From positions 1 through 25,654 of the IMG/VR virus record IMGVR_UViG_3300048117_000320: a DNA stretch of 25,654 nt; one strand, given 5' to 3'. Positions within the stretch are counted from its first letter, which is position 1, and each line of letters starts with the position of its first letter. The position numbers and the translations under genes were made by a program. A model generated the notes under the pieces. The model did no database searches. It was not told where the DNA came from and saw nothing but the letters and a program-made list of their open reading frames with translations. Below, one piece after another: positions 7,596 through 15,618 of this stretch. Origin of the DNA: a virus.

Positions 7596-9490
7596 TGAGT
7601 AAGGTTAAACAACTTAGAAATAAATTAAAGTCTAAAATCGATGTGATTAAAAAGATCAATGATGATCCTAAATTAAACACTGACGAATTATATGACATTT
7701 ATGCGGATGGTATAACCAAGACCGATAAACTATTACAGACCAAAATAGATGGTCTAAAATCTAAGTTTAAGAAAAAAGGTGAGAAAACCGATATATTCAG
7801 TTCGATCATAGATGTTGCGTCTGGGTTTCTTAGTAATAAAAGTAACGACATTCAGGTTAATGATAAATTAATATCAGGTAATAAGATTAAGAAATATGCA
7901 ATGGAGTCGGCAAGGATAACCTCTGAAGACTCTAAAAATATTGTTGCAGATGCCGTTAAAAAAGTATTGTTTGTAGATGAGGAGACAAGTATATGTGGTG
8001 TAGATACAGATATGCCCGCAAACACAATGTCTATTTCACCTAAAGAGTTTGACTTCTTAGAAGTTTTACAAACCGAACCCAACTCCAAAGTAGGTCTAAT
8101 AATGTATGAGGACCCAAATAGTAGTACGGGTAATGTAAAAATGAATAGAGATTTTTACGACACTTTCTCAAACCCATACACTTTTAGTTCCAATTCAGGT
8201 GCGAGTTTATTTGATTTAAATTGGAATGCCGGTACTCAAAAGTACGATGTAAGTGGATTACAAGGTGGTGGTGGTACCGTACCTAAGGTAGGTCAGTTTG
8301 TTGGGGATTACTACAGTAGTATTGAACAACCTAGTTTTGAATATATTGTTAAAACCGCAATGTTAATGACTCTACAAGGAGATGGTGAGAATCCACCTGT
8401 TTTTGATAAGGCGGTTAATGAATTAAACAAACTCTGTAATAAGTTATTTAAAATATGTAACTCTCCAAGTGAAGATTCGGGACTTATACAAACAACGAGT
8501 AAACAATTTAATGAGAACGATCAAGATATTGAATCGTATTTCGATTTCAATGATGTAGAGGGTATAGATTTAGATGATGAAGATGCAAGATATCGTAAAG
8601 TACTTAGATTCGTAGATTGTGGTAATTTTGAAGTACCGTCCTCATCCGATAATTTTGAAGATTTTGTTTACCTCTCACAAAATGGAGATTTAGGTCAATT
8701 AGTGGATTCAACCTTGGCAAACGCGGCAAATAATTCAGCAATACAGAGTGACAATTTTGCACCAATAGATAATATTAATTTAGAACTTATAAATTTATTT
8801 ATCTTAAATGTACCAAAGGCATTAGTTTCATCAATAATATCACCTAAAATGATGTTCCCTATAATTGTTGCATGGAAACAGATAAAGGGATTTGCGGGTG
8901 ATGTAAAAGACATAATGAAAAAACTTTCAAAACTATTCTTCAAAATAATAAAAGATGTTTTTTGGAGATTTATAAAAGAGTTTTGGGGATTTATTAAAAG
9001 AGACCTTTTAAATTTTGTTAAAGAAATTGCGTTAAAGATAATCACAAATAAATTTAAAAGATTCAGAAGAATACTTTTAGCAATTATCGCACTTATTAGA
9101 AAAATATTGGCTCGTGGTCTTGATAATTGTTTGGCAATATTCCAAGCAATAATAGACACGATATTAGGGGCGATAAATATGAGAGGTCCCACAATCAATA
9201 TACCTGGTATATTACTTAGTTTTTCAGATTTGTTACCGGGGTATAGTGCGGATAGAGCGTATATGAACGCGGCTGAGAGAATGGCCGGTTTGGGTCTTAA
9301 TACGGGACCTATATATGGTGAGGCCAATGAAATGATGGGAATGGTAAAAAGTATGATAGATGGTCAAAGTGAAGAAATAGACACTAACTCACACATCAAG
9401 GGTGGTAATAAGTTTACAGTATTGGCGTCTCCTATGGGACCAATACCTATACCTCCAGGGTTTATTAATTTTTCAGGTAAAATGTTCTAA
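7595..9490 (+). CDS. Large putative baseplate/tail structural protein with amphipathic helices
   Basis: A 631-residue protein that I cannot assign to a named family. The first 150 residues are Lys/Asp-rich and helical. The middle is beta-rich with Gly clusters (GLQGGGGTVPK near residue 225). The region from about 390 to 520 contains hydrophobic and strongly basic amphipathic helices, such as FWRFIKEFWGFIKRDLL and RRILLAIIALIRKILARG. The C-terminal 100 residues are Gly/Pro/Met-rich, ending in PMGPIPIPPGFINFSGKMF. Its position directly before the gp5-like hub gene, with only a 66-codon gene between, suggests a baseplate-hub or tail-tip component. The helices might contact a membrane or pack in the hub; this is inference. 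Confidence 0.75.
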   Translation: MSKVKQLRNKLKSKIDVIKKINDDPKLNTDELYDIYADGITKTDKLLQTKIDGLKSKFKKKGEKTDIFSSIIDVASGFLSNKSNDIQVNDKLISGNKIKKYAMESARITSEDSKNIVADAVKKVLFVDEETSICGVDTDMPANTMSISPKEFDFLEVLQTEPNSKVGLIMYEDPNSSTGNVKMNRDFYDTFSNPYTFSSNSGASLFDLNWNAGTQKYDVSGLQGGGGTVPKVGQFVGDYYSSIEQPSFEYIVKTAMLMTLQGDGENPPVFDKAVNELNKLCNKLFKICNSPSEDSGLIQTTSKQFNENDQDIESYFDFNDVEGIDLDDEDARYRKVLRFVDCGNFEVPSSSDNFEDFVYLSQNGDLGQLVDSTLANAANNSAIQSDNFAPIDNINLELINLFILNVPKALVSSIISPKMMFPIIVAWKQIKGFAGDVKDIMKKLSKLFFKIIKDVFWRFIKEFWGFIKRDLLNFVKEIALKIITNKFKRFRRILLAIIALIRKILARGLDNCLAIFQAIIDTILGAINMRGPTINIPGILLSFSDLLPGYSADRAYMNAAERMAGLGLNTGPIYGEANEMMGMVKSMIDGQSEEIDTNSHIKGGNKFTVLASPMGPIPIPPGFINFSGKMF

Positions 9491-9491
9491 T

Positions 9492-9692
9492 ATGGATTTA
9501 AAAAAAGTTTTAGAGGTTTCAAATGAACCTTCAGTAAAATCTAATAAAGATTTAGAGGAAGGTTTAGAATTTTTAAATGATGAGTTTGAAAAGACAAAAT
9601 ATAGTATTGTAGAATTAACTAAACATTTGGATAAGATTGAGCAATTGTACAATAATATAAACGATGAGATGTTAAATAGAGTGAACAAATAA
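9492..9692 (+). CDS. Small coiled-coil protein
   Basis: A 66-residue, acidic, almost entirely helical protein (MDLKKVLEVSNEPSVKSNKD, then LEEGLEFLNDEFEKTKYSIV and a Leu/Ile heptad-like stretch to the end). I chose ATG 9492, one base after the preceding stop, over an in-frame ATG at 9402 that lies inside the upstream gene. The stop shares a base with the start of the gp5-like gene (TAATG). A small helical protein between two baseplate genes may be a chaperone or a minor hub part. There is no recognisable family. Confidence 0.7.
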   Translation: MDLKKVLEVSNEPSVKSNKDLEEGLEFLNDEFEKTKYSIVELTKHLDKIEQLYNNINDEMLNRVNK

Positions 9693-11191
9693 TGAGTAGT
9701 ATTATAAGTTTGGCGATTGTTGATAATAATGTCGACCCTAAGGGGATTGGTAGAATACGCGTTAAACTTACAGGTACACCCACAGGACCTATAGAGAAGT
9801 CAAGGGAATATGAACCATGGGACGATAACGATCCTTTTATTGCCAATCCATTTCTACCCACAAATATTAATTTTATACCTGAAATAGGTCAGGCGGTAAA
9901 AATAATTGTATATAATCCTGAAAATGATTTAGTTAACAGGGAATACATAGCAGGACCATTCACCACAGTACATGATTTCCAAAGTCAAACTAATGCTAGA
10001 CAAGTAGAAAATACTAGTTACGGATCTAACGTTAAAAAAATGAACAACGTATTCTCAGAAAATGGGACATATGTTAAAGAAAAATCAGAAGGGACATTAT
10101 CTAATCTTAAAGACTACGCAATATATGGACCCTATGGTTCAGATGTTTTATTCACTGAAAATGGTTTAACTCTTAGAGGTGGTAAATTAGTGTCTAAAGA
10201 TAGTTCGTCGGATAAAGTTAGGACCGATATAATAAACTACCCCATACTTTCCGAAAAGAGATCAATTCTAAGTTTGAAAAAATTTGGAACAAAACAAGAA
10301 ATTAAAGAAGAAGAGACTGAAGTGACCTCAGTACCCTTCAAAAAACTTTCCTATATAGTTGAGTATAATATTAATAATAGTCAAACTGGTCAGTCGGAAT
10401 ACGTTATTGATTGGTACATTTATGAAGTAAAGAAAATTTACGGACAAACATTTAACACCAACGTCTTTAACAGTGATGTTGCTCAAGACCTATCAGACTA
10501 TTCTGAACAAATTAAATTAATTAATACAGATGGTACCTTGTCGTCACCCTCATTCTCCCAAACTGTTGATAGTTATGAGTTAGCATATATAACCATACGG
10601 AAAACCATATGTGAAATGAATTCCGAGGGTATTAGAAAGTTCGACGGTAATCTACCCAAAATAGATTTACACCCGTTTTATTACAGACCTGTGAGAACAT
10701 TAACTAACCCTACCTTTTTAAGTAAAGTGACACCTTCTTGTCTTGGTACTACGGTAATGGGTTCAGGTCTAGTTTATAGTCCGAATGAACCAACACCAAA
10801 ACCAAAAACAGAAAAGAAAAAAGAAAAAATACTTAAAACAGTTTCTTCAACACTTGAACAGTCATTTAGTACATTATCTTCTGATAGAATTTTTATGATA
10901 TCTACCGACACAAATGTTGTGGGGACTAAAAAAATATTATTCAACAAGTTAAACAAATACGAATACACTCAAGAAGAACTTCTATCTTCGATTGAACCTA
11001 ACACCTACGCAACTGTGAGAGGTGAAACCTTGTTGGATTATTTAGACATTTTAACAAGAGTTATTGCGGGTCATGCTCACCAACCAACAAAACCAATGGT
11101 AAAAAATGGTTACTCGGATTGGGATAAATTAGTAGAACTTAGAAAAACACTTGAAAATGACATCTTAAATAAGTCGATTAGAATAAACTAA
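9692..11191 (+). CDS. 5: gp5-like baseplate central spike/hub protein with OB-fold
   Basis: A 499-residue protein whose N-terminus reads like the OB-fold of T4 gp5 and VgrG hubs: SLAIVDNNVDPKGIGRIRVK (residues 6-25), then PFLPTNINFIPEIGQAVKII near 53-72, with the usual GxGRxRV and P-x-x-G-x-x-V spacing. In T4 this domain seats the spike in the centre of the baseplate. The rest is Ser/Thr-rich and probably beta-structured. The C-terminal part carries VIAGHAHQPTKPM, reminiscent of the His-rich strand ends of hub proteins. I see no T4-type lysozyme domain and no obvious octapeptide beta-helix repeat. It therefore probably lacks cell-wall cleavage, as in several marine T4-like phages. The OB-fold call is good; the rest is open. 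Confidence 0.7.
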   Translation: MSSIISLAIVDNNVDPKGIGRIRVKLTGTPTGPIEKSREYEPWDDNDPFIANPFLPTNINFIPEIGQAVKIIVYNPENDLVNREYIAGPFTTVHDFQSQTNARQVENTSYGSNVKKMNNVFSENGTYVKEKSEGTLSNLKDYAIYGPYGSDVLFTENGLTLRGGKLVSKDSSSDKVRTDIINYPILSEKRSILSLKKFGTKQEIKEEETEVTSVPFKKLSYIVEYNINNSQTGQSEYVIDWYIYEVKKIYGQTFNTNVFNSDVAQDLSDYSEQIKLINTDGTLSSPSFSQTVDSYELAYITIRKTICEMNSEGIRKFDGNLPKIDLHPFYYRPVRTLTNPTFLSKVTPSCLGTTVMGSGLVYSPNEPTPKPKTEKKKEKILKTVSSTLEQSFSTLSSDRIFMISTDTNVVGTKKILFNKLNKYEYTQEELLSSIEPNTYATVRGETLLDYLDILTRVIAGHAHQPTKPMVKNGYSDWDKLVELRKTLENDILNKSIRIN

Positions 11192-11221
11192 GTGATATTT
11201 ATATAAGAAACTAATTACAAG

Positions 11222-12595
11222 ATGTCATACTATCGTTCATATTTTGAGAAAAACAATACAATAATTAAAGGATTAAAGGTTAATACCTCTAAAAACCCTG
11301 CAACTGAAATTTTTTATGGGTCAGGGTTTTCTAAGTTTATCCTAAAATTAGATTTAGATGGTTTAAAATCTAAAGTGGATAATGGTGATTACGTCCTGAA
11401 CTCAAATACAGTACATAGAATTCACATGACCAACACTATTTTTGGGGATGAGACATTCTTAGGTGCAAAAAGAGGTACAGGAAGAGAAAGAACCACTTCA
11501 TTTAAACTTATATTATTTAAAATAGATCAGTATTGGGATGAGGGTGTTGGTTTTGATTATGAAGATTCAGGATATGATTACACCACAGGAAATGATACTT
11601 TTGATATAAGACCTTCAAATTGGTTCTCAAGGACAACTTTAGACTCATGGTCTGCAGAGGGAGTATACTCTAATAACCCAACCATTATTGGTGAACAACA
11701 GTTTGATAATGGTAATGAAAATTTAGATGTAGATATAACAGATTACGTAAACGGAATTTTAACGGGTACTACAGTAAATTATGGTTTGGGTGTTGCATTT
11801 GAACCTCTTTATGAAGATCTGTCATCTGAAGTAGACCAATCGGTTGCATTCTTTACAAAATATACACAGACATTTTTTGAACCTTACTTAGAAACCAACT
11901 TCGATGATAGGATTATTGATGATCGTGAAAATTTTATAGAAAAAACAGATCAGAATTTATTTTTATATGTGAATAAAGAAACCAACTTCTTTGACTTAGA
12001 TCAAATACCAAGTGTTGATATTTTAGACTCAACTAAAACTCCGATATCTGGTTTAACCGATCTTACTGTTGAAAAAGTTAGAAAAGGAGTTTACAGAGTT
12101 ATATTAGGTATAGATGGATTGGTTTGTGACGGTAAACGTTTCTTCTACGATGTGTGGAAAGGAATTAAAATCGAGGGAAACACTTTTCCCGATATAACAC
12201 AAAAATTTATACCTAAACCATATTCTTCTAAATTTAGTATTGGTGAAAATCAAAAAGAATCCAATAAATATATTGTACAATATTCAGGTATAAAACAAAA
12301 TGAAAAAATCAAATCGGGTGAAGTAAGAAAACTAACCACAATATTTAGAACAATTAGTAAATCAACAAACGAATTGTTTGATGAGGTTTTCTATCGTATC
12401 TATATTAAAGAGGGGGTAAGTAATGTAAATGTTTTTGATTGGACTTACATGGATGTGACCAATGAAAATAGTTTTATGTTAGATACTTCAATACTAATAC
12501 CAAGAGAATATTACATAGAAGTGAAGGGTATTAAACATAACGAGGAGATTTTTTATCCCGAAGCAATAAAATTCGAAATTGTATCCGAAAAATAA
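11222..12595 (+). CDS. Structural protein with DNRLRE-like beta domain, possible adhesin or tail component
   Basis: A 457-residue protein, mostly beta by composition. The first half contains HRIHMTNTIFG, a long loop with DEGVGFDYEDSGYDYTTG, then RTTLDSWSAEGVY and NLDVDITDYVNGIL followed by NYGLGVAFE. This ordering (small polar strands, W/G-rich loop, DVT-x-x-V helix, then GF/AF strand) is the pattern of DNRLRE-type beta-sandwich domains found on cell-surface and virion proteins. YTQTFFEPYLET ends that domain. The second half looks like Ig-like modules. It follows the hub gene by 30 bases with an AT-rich motif (TATTTATAT) in the gap. It is likely a virion protein exposed on the tail; receptor binding is possible but not shown. 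Confidence 0.65.
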   Translation: MSYYRSYFEKNNTIIKGLKVNTSKNPATEIFYGSGFSKFILKLDLDGLKSKVDNGDYVLNSNTVHRIHMTNTIFGDETFLGAKRGTGRERTTSFKLILFKIDQYWDEGVGFDYEDSGYDYTTGNDTFDIRPSNWFSRTTLDSWSAEGVYSNNPTIIGEQQFDNGNENLDVDITDYVNGILTGTTVNYGLGVAFEPLYEDLSSEVDQSVAFFTKYTQTFFEPYLETNFDDRIIDDRENFIEKTDQNLFLYVNKETNFFDLDQIPSVDILDSTKTPISGLTDLTVEKVRKGVYRVILGIDGLVCDGKRFFYDVWKGIKIEGNTFPDITQKFIPKPYSSKFSIGENQKESNKYIVQYSGIKQNEKIKSGEVRKLTTIFRTISKSTNELFDEVFYRIYIKEGVSNVNVFDWTYMDVTNENSFMLDTSILIPREYYIEVKGIKHNEEIFYPEAIKFEIVSEK

Positions 12596-12609
12596 AATAC
12601 TTATTAGAT

Positions 12610-13053
12610 ATGGACAATATTAAAAAATTAATAAAAAAACATTTAAACACACTCAACGAAGAGAGAACAGAGAATTATATGTTCTTTAGTAATCTTGAAC
12701 AAATACGTAGACAATGTGATATTCTTTTAAACTTAGATAAAAATGTAATCGAAGATATATTACAAAATGGTCATGATTGGGCAGACGACCACGTTAGTGT
12801 TGCGAAGGAAAATATGGACCAAGTTTTAGATTTCCTAATGAATCAAACTGAAGATGGTCATGAATTACACGAAGCAAAGAAAAAAAAGAAAAACAAATTA
12901 TGTTCAAGAGGAATATCTGCGGCTAAATCTAAATTCGACGTTTACCCAAGTGCATATGCCAATGGTTATGCGGTCCAAGTTTGTAAAGGAAAAATTAAAG
13001 GTTTAGATGGTAAAAAAAGATGTTCAGGTTCATACTGTAAAAAGAAAAAATAA
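12610..13053 (+). CDS. Candidate head-internal protein: acidic N-part, LxE|A site, basic Cys-containing C-part
   Basis: A 147-residue two-part protein. Residues 1-88 form an acidic helical region that begins MDNIKKLIKKHLNTLNEERT. Residues 89-147 are strongly basic, with four Cys and the segment FDVYPSAYANGYAVQVCKGK. I recall this YPSAYAN...VCKG pattern from many small phage and environmental-virus proteins. The boundary reads LHE|AKKKKK (residues 86-92), which fits the LxE|A consensus of T4-type prohead proteases, and such a protease is encoded at 19.2-19.9 kb. Cutting there would free a basic peptide suited to binding packaged DNA. The cleavage is inference. The gene is 14 bases after the structural protein gene. 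Confidence 0.7.
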   Translation: MDNIKKLIKKHLNTLNEERTENYMFFSNLEQIRRQCDILLNLDKNVIEDILQNGHDWADDHVSVAKENMDQVLDFLMNQTEDGHELHEAKKKKKNKLCSRGISAAKSKFDVYPSAYANGYAVQVCKGKIKGLDGKKRCSGSYCKKKK

Positions 13054-13071
13054 AATTTTAAATAAAATAAT

Positions 13072-13812
13072 ATGGCTGATAAAGTAACACAACAAGACCC
13101 AAATAACCAAGAAGTTAAAAAAGGGTTTGTATTTAATGAAACAGGTAATATCATGATGGCAACTACTGATATGACCAATGCAACAATAGAAAAAGAAGTA
13201 AGAGATGTATTTGCGGAAGTATCCGTATTTTTTGGTGCAATGACAAAGGCGTTGGATAATGAAGGTAAATCTCTTTATGATTATGATGCATTACAAAAAA
13301 TAATAGACTCTTCGGGTTGTTTCGTACACGTTAACGAAGAAGATGTTAATCATAAATCTAATTCTTGGGGAGCTACGTTTTCTAAGGAACTATTAGAAGG
13401 GGTTCTTGGACTAGCCACAGGTGTAGGAGGATTGGCATTTGCAAAGGCGATGGTTAGTTCGGTTGGAAAAGAGGGATTAACTATTTCAGGAAATAAGGAT
13501 CATACATCAAAGAAGGCAAGTAACATTATATTCGTATGTGAGTACTTGTTAGGTATGCCCGTCATTAGTGCTATTGTATGTACTTTTGATACTGAACAAA
13601 ATTCACAAGCATTGTCTATAGGACCTTGTATAAAAGAACATAGTACAAGTACTGAGTTAACTATACATAAAGATACCTACATGTTTGTAACACCATCGTT
13701 TATAAAACAATATTCAAGTGATCTACTTGATGGTATGAATGATCCTGAACTTGAACAACTAACTAAGAAATTTCAAGAATTTTTAAACCCACCATCAACA
13801 CCAAAGAAATAA
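13072..13812 (+). CDS. Hypothetical protein with a Gly-rich hydrophobic centre
   Basis: A 246-residue protein that I do not recognise with certainty. After a polar N-terminus come helices (EVRDVFAEVSVFFGAMTKAL). Next is the amphipathic/hydrophobic stretch SKELLEGVLGLATGVGGLAF and on to AKAMVSSVG (about residues 104-132), which resembles a membrane-inserting hairpin or a packed Gly-rich helix pair. Another hydrophobic segment, IIFVCEYLLGMPVISAIVCT (145-164), follows. TYMFVTPSFIKQYSSDLLDG lies near the C-terminus. There is no signal peptide. It lies between two candidate head-internal proteins. A membrane-active or channel role during infection would suit this, but it could equally be a soluble protein with a buried hydrophobic core. 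Confidence 0.7.
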   Translation: MADKVTQQDPNNQEVKKGFVFNETGNIMMATTDMTNATIEKEVRDVFAEVSVFFGAMTKALDNEGKSLYDYDALQKIIDSSGCFVHVNEEDVNHKSNSWGATFSKELLEGVLGLATGVGGLAFAKAMVSSVGKEGLTISGNKDHTSKKASNIIFVCEYLLGMPVISAIVCTFDTEQNSQALSIGPCIKEHSTSTELTIHKDTYMFVTPSFIKQYSSDLLDGMNDPELEQLTKKFQEFLNPPSTPKK

Positions 13813-13821
13813 TATAGAAAA

Positions 13822-14805
13822 ATGAAAATACATATCAACGAAGAAGATAAAAAATATATGGAAGACTGCCTATCAAATGGTGAGGTCCTCCAAGAAGATT
13901 TGGGTCGTTGGTTTAAAGAAAAATGGGTTGATGTATCTAGAAAAATAGATGGTAAACACCCACCATGTGGTCGTAAAGATGCGGATGGTGACAAGAAGAG
14001 AAAAGGTTACCCTAAATGTAGACCGTCCAAAAAAGTCAGTAAAAAGACTCCTAAAACCACAAGTTCATATACTAAGAAAGATAAAAAGAAAATGACTCGT
14101 CAAAAAAGACGTGCAGAAAGAAAAAGTAATAAGAAGGGTAAGGGAAATACCCCTACATACACTAGTATTGATGAGAACAGAATAATCTCTTTGGTTTTCC
14201 ACAATTTAGAACAAAAAAAATTAGACATTCAAGAACCTAAACTTAATTTAGTAAATGAATCTAAAGTTTTAAGTGAAGGACTACAATACCATATAGATAA
14301 TAACCTACCAATCGTCGAGAATGTATATAGGATCTATTCTAATGAGTTTTTCAATATATATAATGAAGTACGTCAATTAAGTGAAGATAATGTCTTAGAA
14401 GTCTCAGGAATCGATTTAGATTTAATAAAGACTGATTTAGGACAAACAGGATTATATGAGGGTAAAGAAGTTTATTTAGACATTCCATTTGTGGAAAATC
14501 AAGACGAACATTTAGTTGAGGCTAAACACAGAGGTAGAAATGTTAAATTAAACAAACCTTTTAGAACACCAGGTGGACCTAAGAAGTTTGCGGTATACGT
14601 GAAAACTCCAAAAGGGACTATTAAAAAAGTAACCTTTGGTGACCCGAAATTAAAAGTTAGAAATAATAACAAAGCGGCAGCTAAATCATTTAGAGCTAGA
14701 CATAAGTGTAGTGAAAAGAAAGATCGTACTAAGGCAGGATATTGGAGTTGTAATATTGCAAGATATCGTAAGGCGTTAGGTATAAAATCCTCTAATCCTT
14801 GGTAA
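13822..14805 (+). CDS. Multi-domain basic protein: DUF5872-like module plus C-terminal RARHxC/YWSC module
   Basis: A 327-residue protein in three parts. Residues 30-100 contain WFKEKWVDVSRKIDGKHPPC, GYPKCRP (62-68) and TPKTTSSYTKKDKK, the order found in DUF5872-type proteins of phages and large viruses. Residues 115-230 are acidic and helical. Residues 234-327 hold PFRTPGGPKKFAVYVKTPKG (246-265), TFGDPKLKVR, SFRARHKC and AGYWSC, a module I recall from many environmental phage capsid-region proteins. His294, Cys296 and Cys310 could hold a metal. LVE|A (231-234) separates the last two parts, and LSE|G (150-153) and LYE|G (211-214) lie in the middle, all of the prohead-protease type. It is probably a virion or prohead protein cut during maturation; this is inference. 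Confidence 0.7.
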   Translation: MKIHINEEDKKYMEDCLSNGEVLQEDLGRWFKEKWVDVSRKIDGKHPPCGRKDADGDKKRKGYPKCRPSKKVSKKTPKTTSSYTKKDKKKMTRQKRRAERKSNKKGKGNTPTYTSIDENRIISLVFHNLEQKKLDIQEPKLNLVNESKVLSEGLQYHIDNNLPIVENVYRIYSNEFFNIYNEVRQLSEDNVLEVSGIDLDLIKTDLGQTGLYEGKEVYLDIPFVENQDEHLVEAKHRGRNVKLNKPFRTPGGPKKFAVYVKTPKGTIKKVTFGDPKLKVRNNNKAAAKSFRARHKCSEKKDRTKAGYWSCNIARYRKALGIKSSNPW

Positions 14806-14806
14806 T

Positions 14807-15307
14807 ATGAAACTTTACAATTTATTTGAAGGTTATTACGACCCACCAGAGTATCCTGATTCCTCGGGTATGGGGTTTTATGATGATGAACTTGATGACG
14901 TTGAAGATCAGTTTGATTTATTGTTATGGGACAAGAAAACTGGTTTGTTTATCGTAAGAAACAAACAGACAAAAATTAAGTACTTATCTCACACTGATAT
15001 GGTAGATATTGACTACCATATGGCCGATATGTATCCTGAAGAAGATGAGGATGAAGATGGTCGTTACACATATAATAGATTAGATAAAGACAATGCCGAA
15101 ATGGTAGAAGAAAGTTTAACTATGTTTGCTACCATAGCAATGGAAGAAGGTGATGTAGGTAAAGACTATGATGAGTGGGAAACAGGGGTTTCTTTAATAG
15201 AATATGGTAGAATAATAATTAGAGGACTTTACATTAATGAGAAAGACGTTTTTAACTCATTAATGGACATTATTAAACAAAGTAAAAGAACAAACTTTAA
15301 ACTTTAA
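14807..15307 (+). CDS. Acidic protein with a capsid-targeting-like N-terminus
   Basis: A 166-residue very acidic protein. It opens MKLYNLFE|GYYDPPEYPD. The first eight residues resemble the capsid-targeting leaders of T4 internal proteins (for example MKTYQEFIAE|A), short sequences that bring a protein into the prohead and are then cut by gp21 after LxE. The rest has Asp/Glu clusters (PEEDEDEDGR near residue 77) and helices, with no catalytic motif visible. It starts one base after the DUF5872-like gene and shares a TAATG junction with the cupin-like gene. Targeting is inferred from a short match, so certainty is moderate at best. The function after packaging is unknown. Confidence 0.65.
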   Translation: MKLYNLFEGYYDPPEYPDSSGMGFYDDELDDVEDQFDLLLWDKKTGLFIVRNKQTKIKYLSHTDMVDIDYHMADMYPEEDEDEDGRYTYNRLDKDNAEMVEESLTMFATIAMEEGDVGKDYDEWETGVSLIEYGRIIIRGLYINEKDVFNSLMDIIKQSKRTNFKL

Positions 15308-15618
15308 TGGGGGATACTTTACCATATAGAGAAATATTATCCGACAACCACAGTACACGAGTGTTTTCAAAAGATATAAATGAATCTGAATTAAAATGGC
15401 ACTTCGATAACGAAGATCGTGAGGTTACTTTTTTACACGAGAGTGATTGGTCATTTCAAATGGATAATAAATTACCAATTAAAATAACTAAAGGGTTAGT
15501 TATTAATATCCCCGAAGGTGAATTCCATAGAGTTATTAAGGGGACGGGTGATTTAAAGGTTAAAATAAGAAAACTTAATAAAACTCGACTTCTACCCCAC
15601 ACTCATTCAACAAAATAA
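15307..15618 (+). CDS. Small cupin-like protein
   Basis: A 103-residue protein with cupin-like strand order: ELKWHFDNEDREVTFLHESD (residues 28-47), WSFQMDNKLPIKI (48-60), then GLVINIPEGEFHRVIKG (63-79), where cupins have the second conserved box. His32 and His74 are in plausible metal positions. The N-terminus (MGDTLPYREILSDNH) is polar. Similar tiny cupin-type proteins occur in marine T4-like phages and are of unknown role. Its last 44 bases overlap, tail to tail, the dCMP deaminase gene on the other strand. It is the last plus-strand gene of the left block. Confidence 0.7.
   Translation: MGDTLPYREILSDNHSTRVFSKDINESELKWHFDNEDREVTFLHESDWSFQMDNKLPIKITKGLVINIPEGEFHRVIKGTGDLKVKIRKLNKTRLLPHTHSTK

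Noticed and set aside
8695-9327. Minus-strand open frame of 210 residues, hydrophobic
   Set aside because: It lies wholly opposite the large structural gene, and its hydrophobicity comes from the complement of Lys/Ile-rich code. No start context.
9402-9491. Longer version of the 66-residue gene starting at 9402
   Set aside because: The extra 30 codons lie entirely within the C-terminal code of the structural gene, while ATG 9492 follows its stop by one base.
14499-14846. Minus-strand open frame of 115 residues
   Set aside because: It is opposite the well-supported RARHxC/YWSC domain and has no neighbours on its strand.
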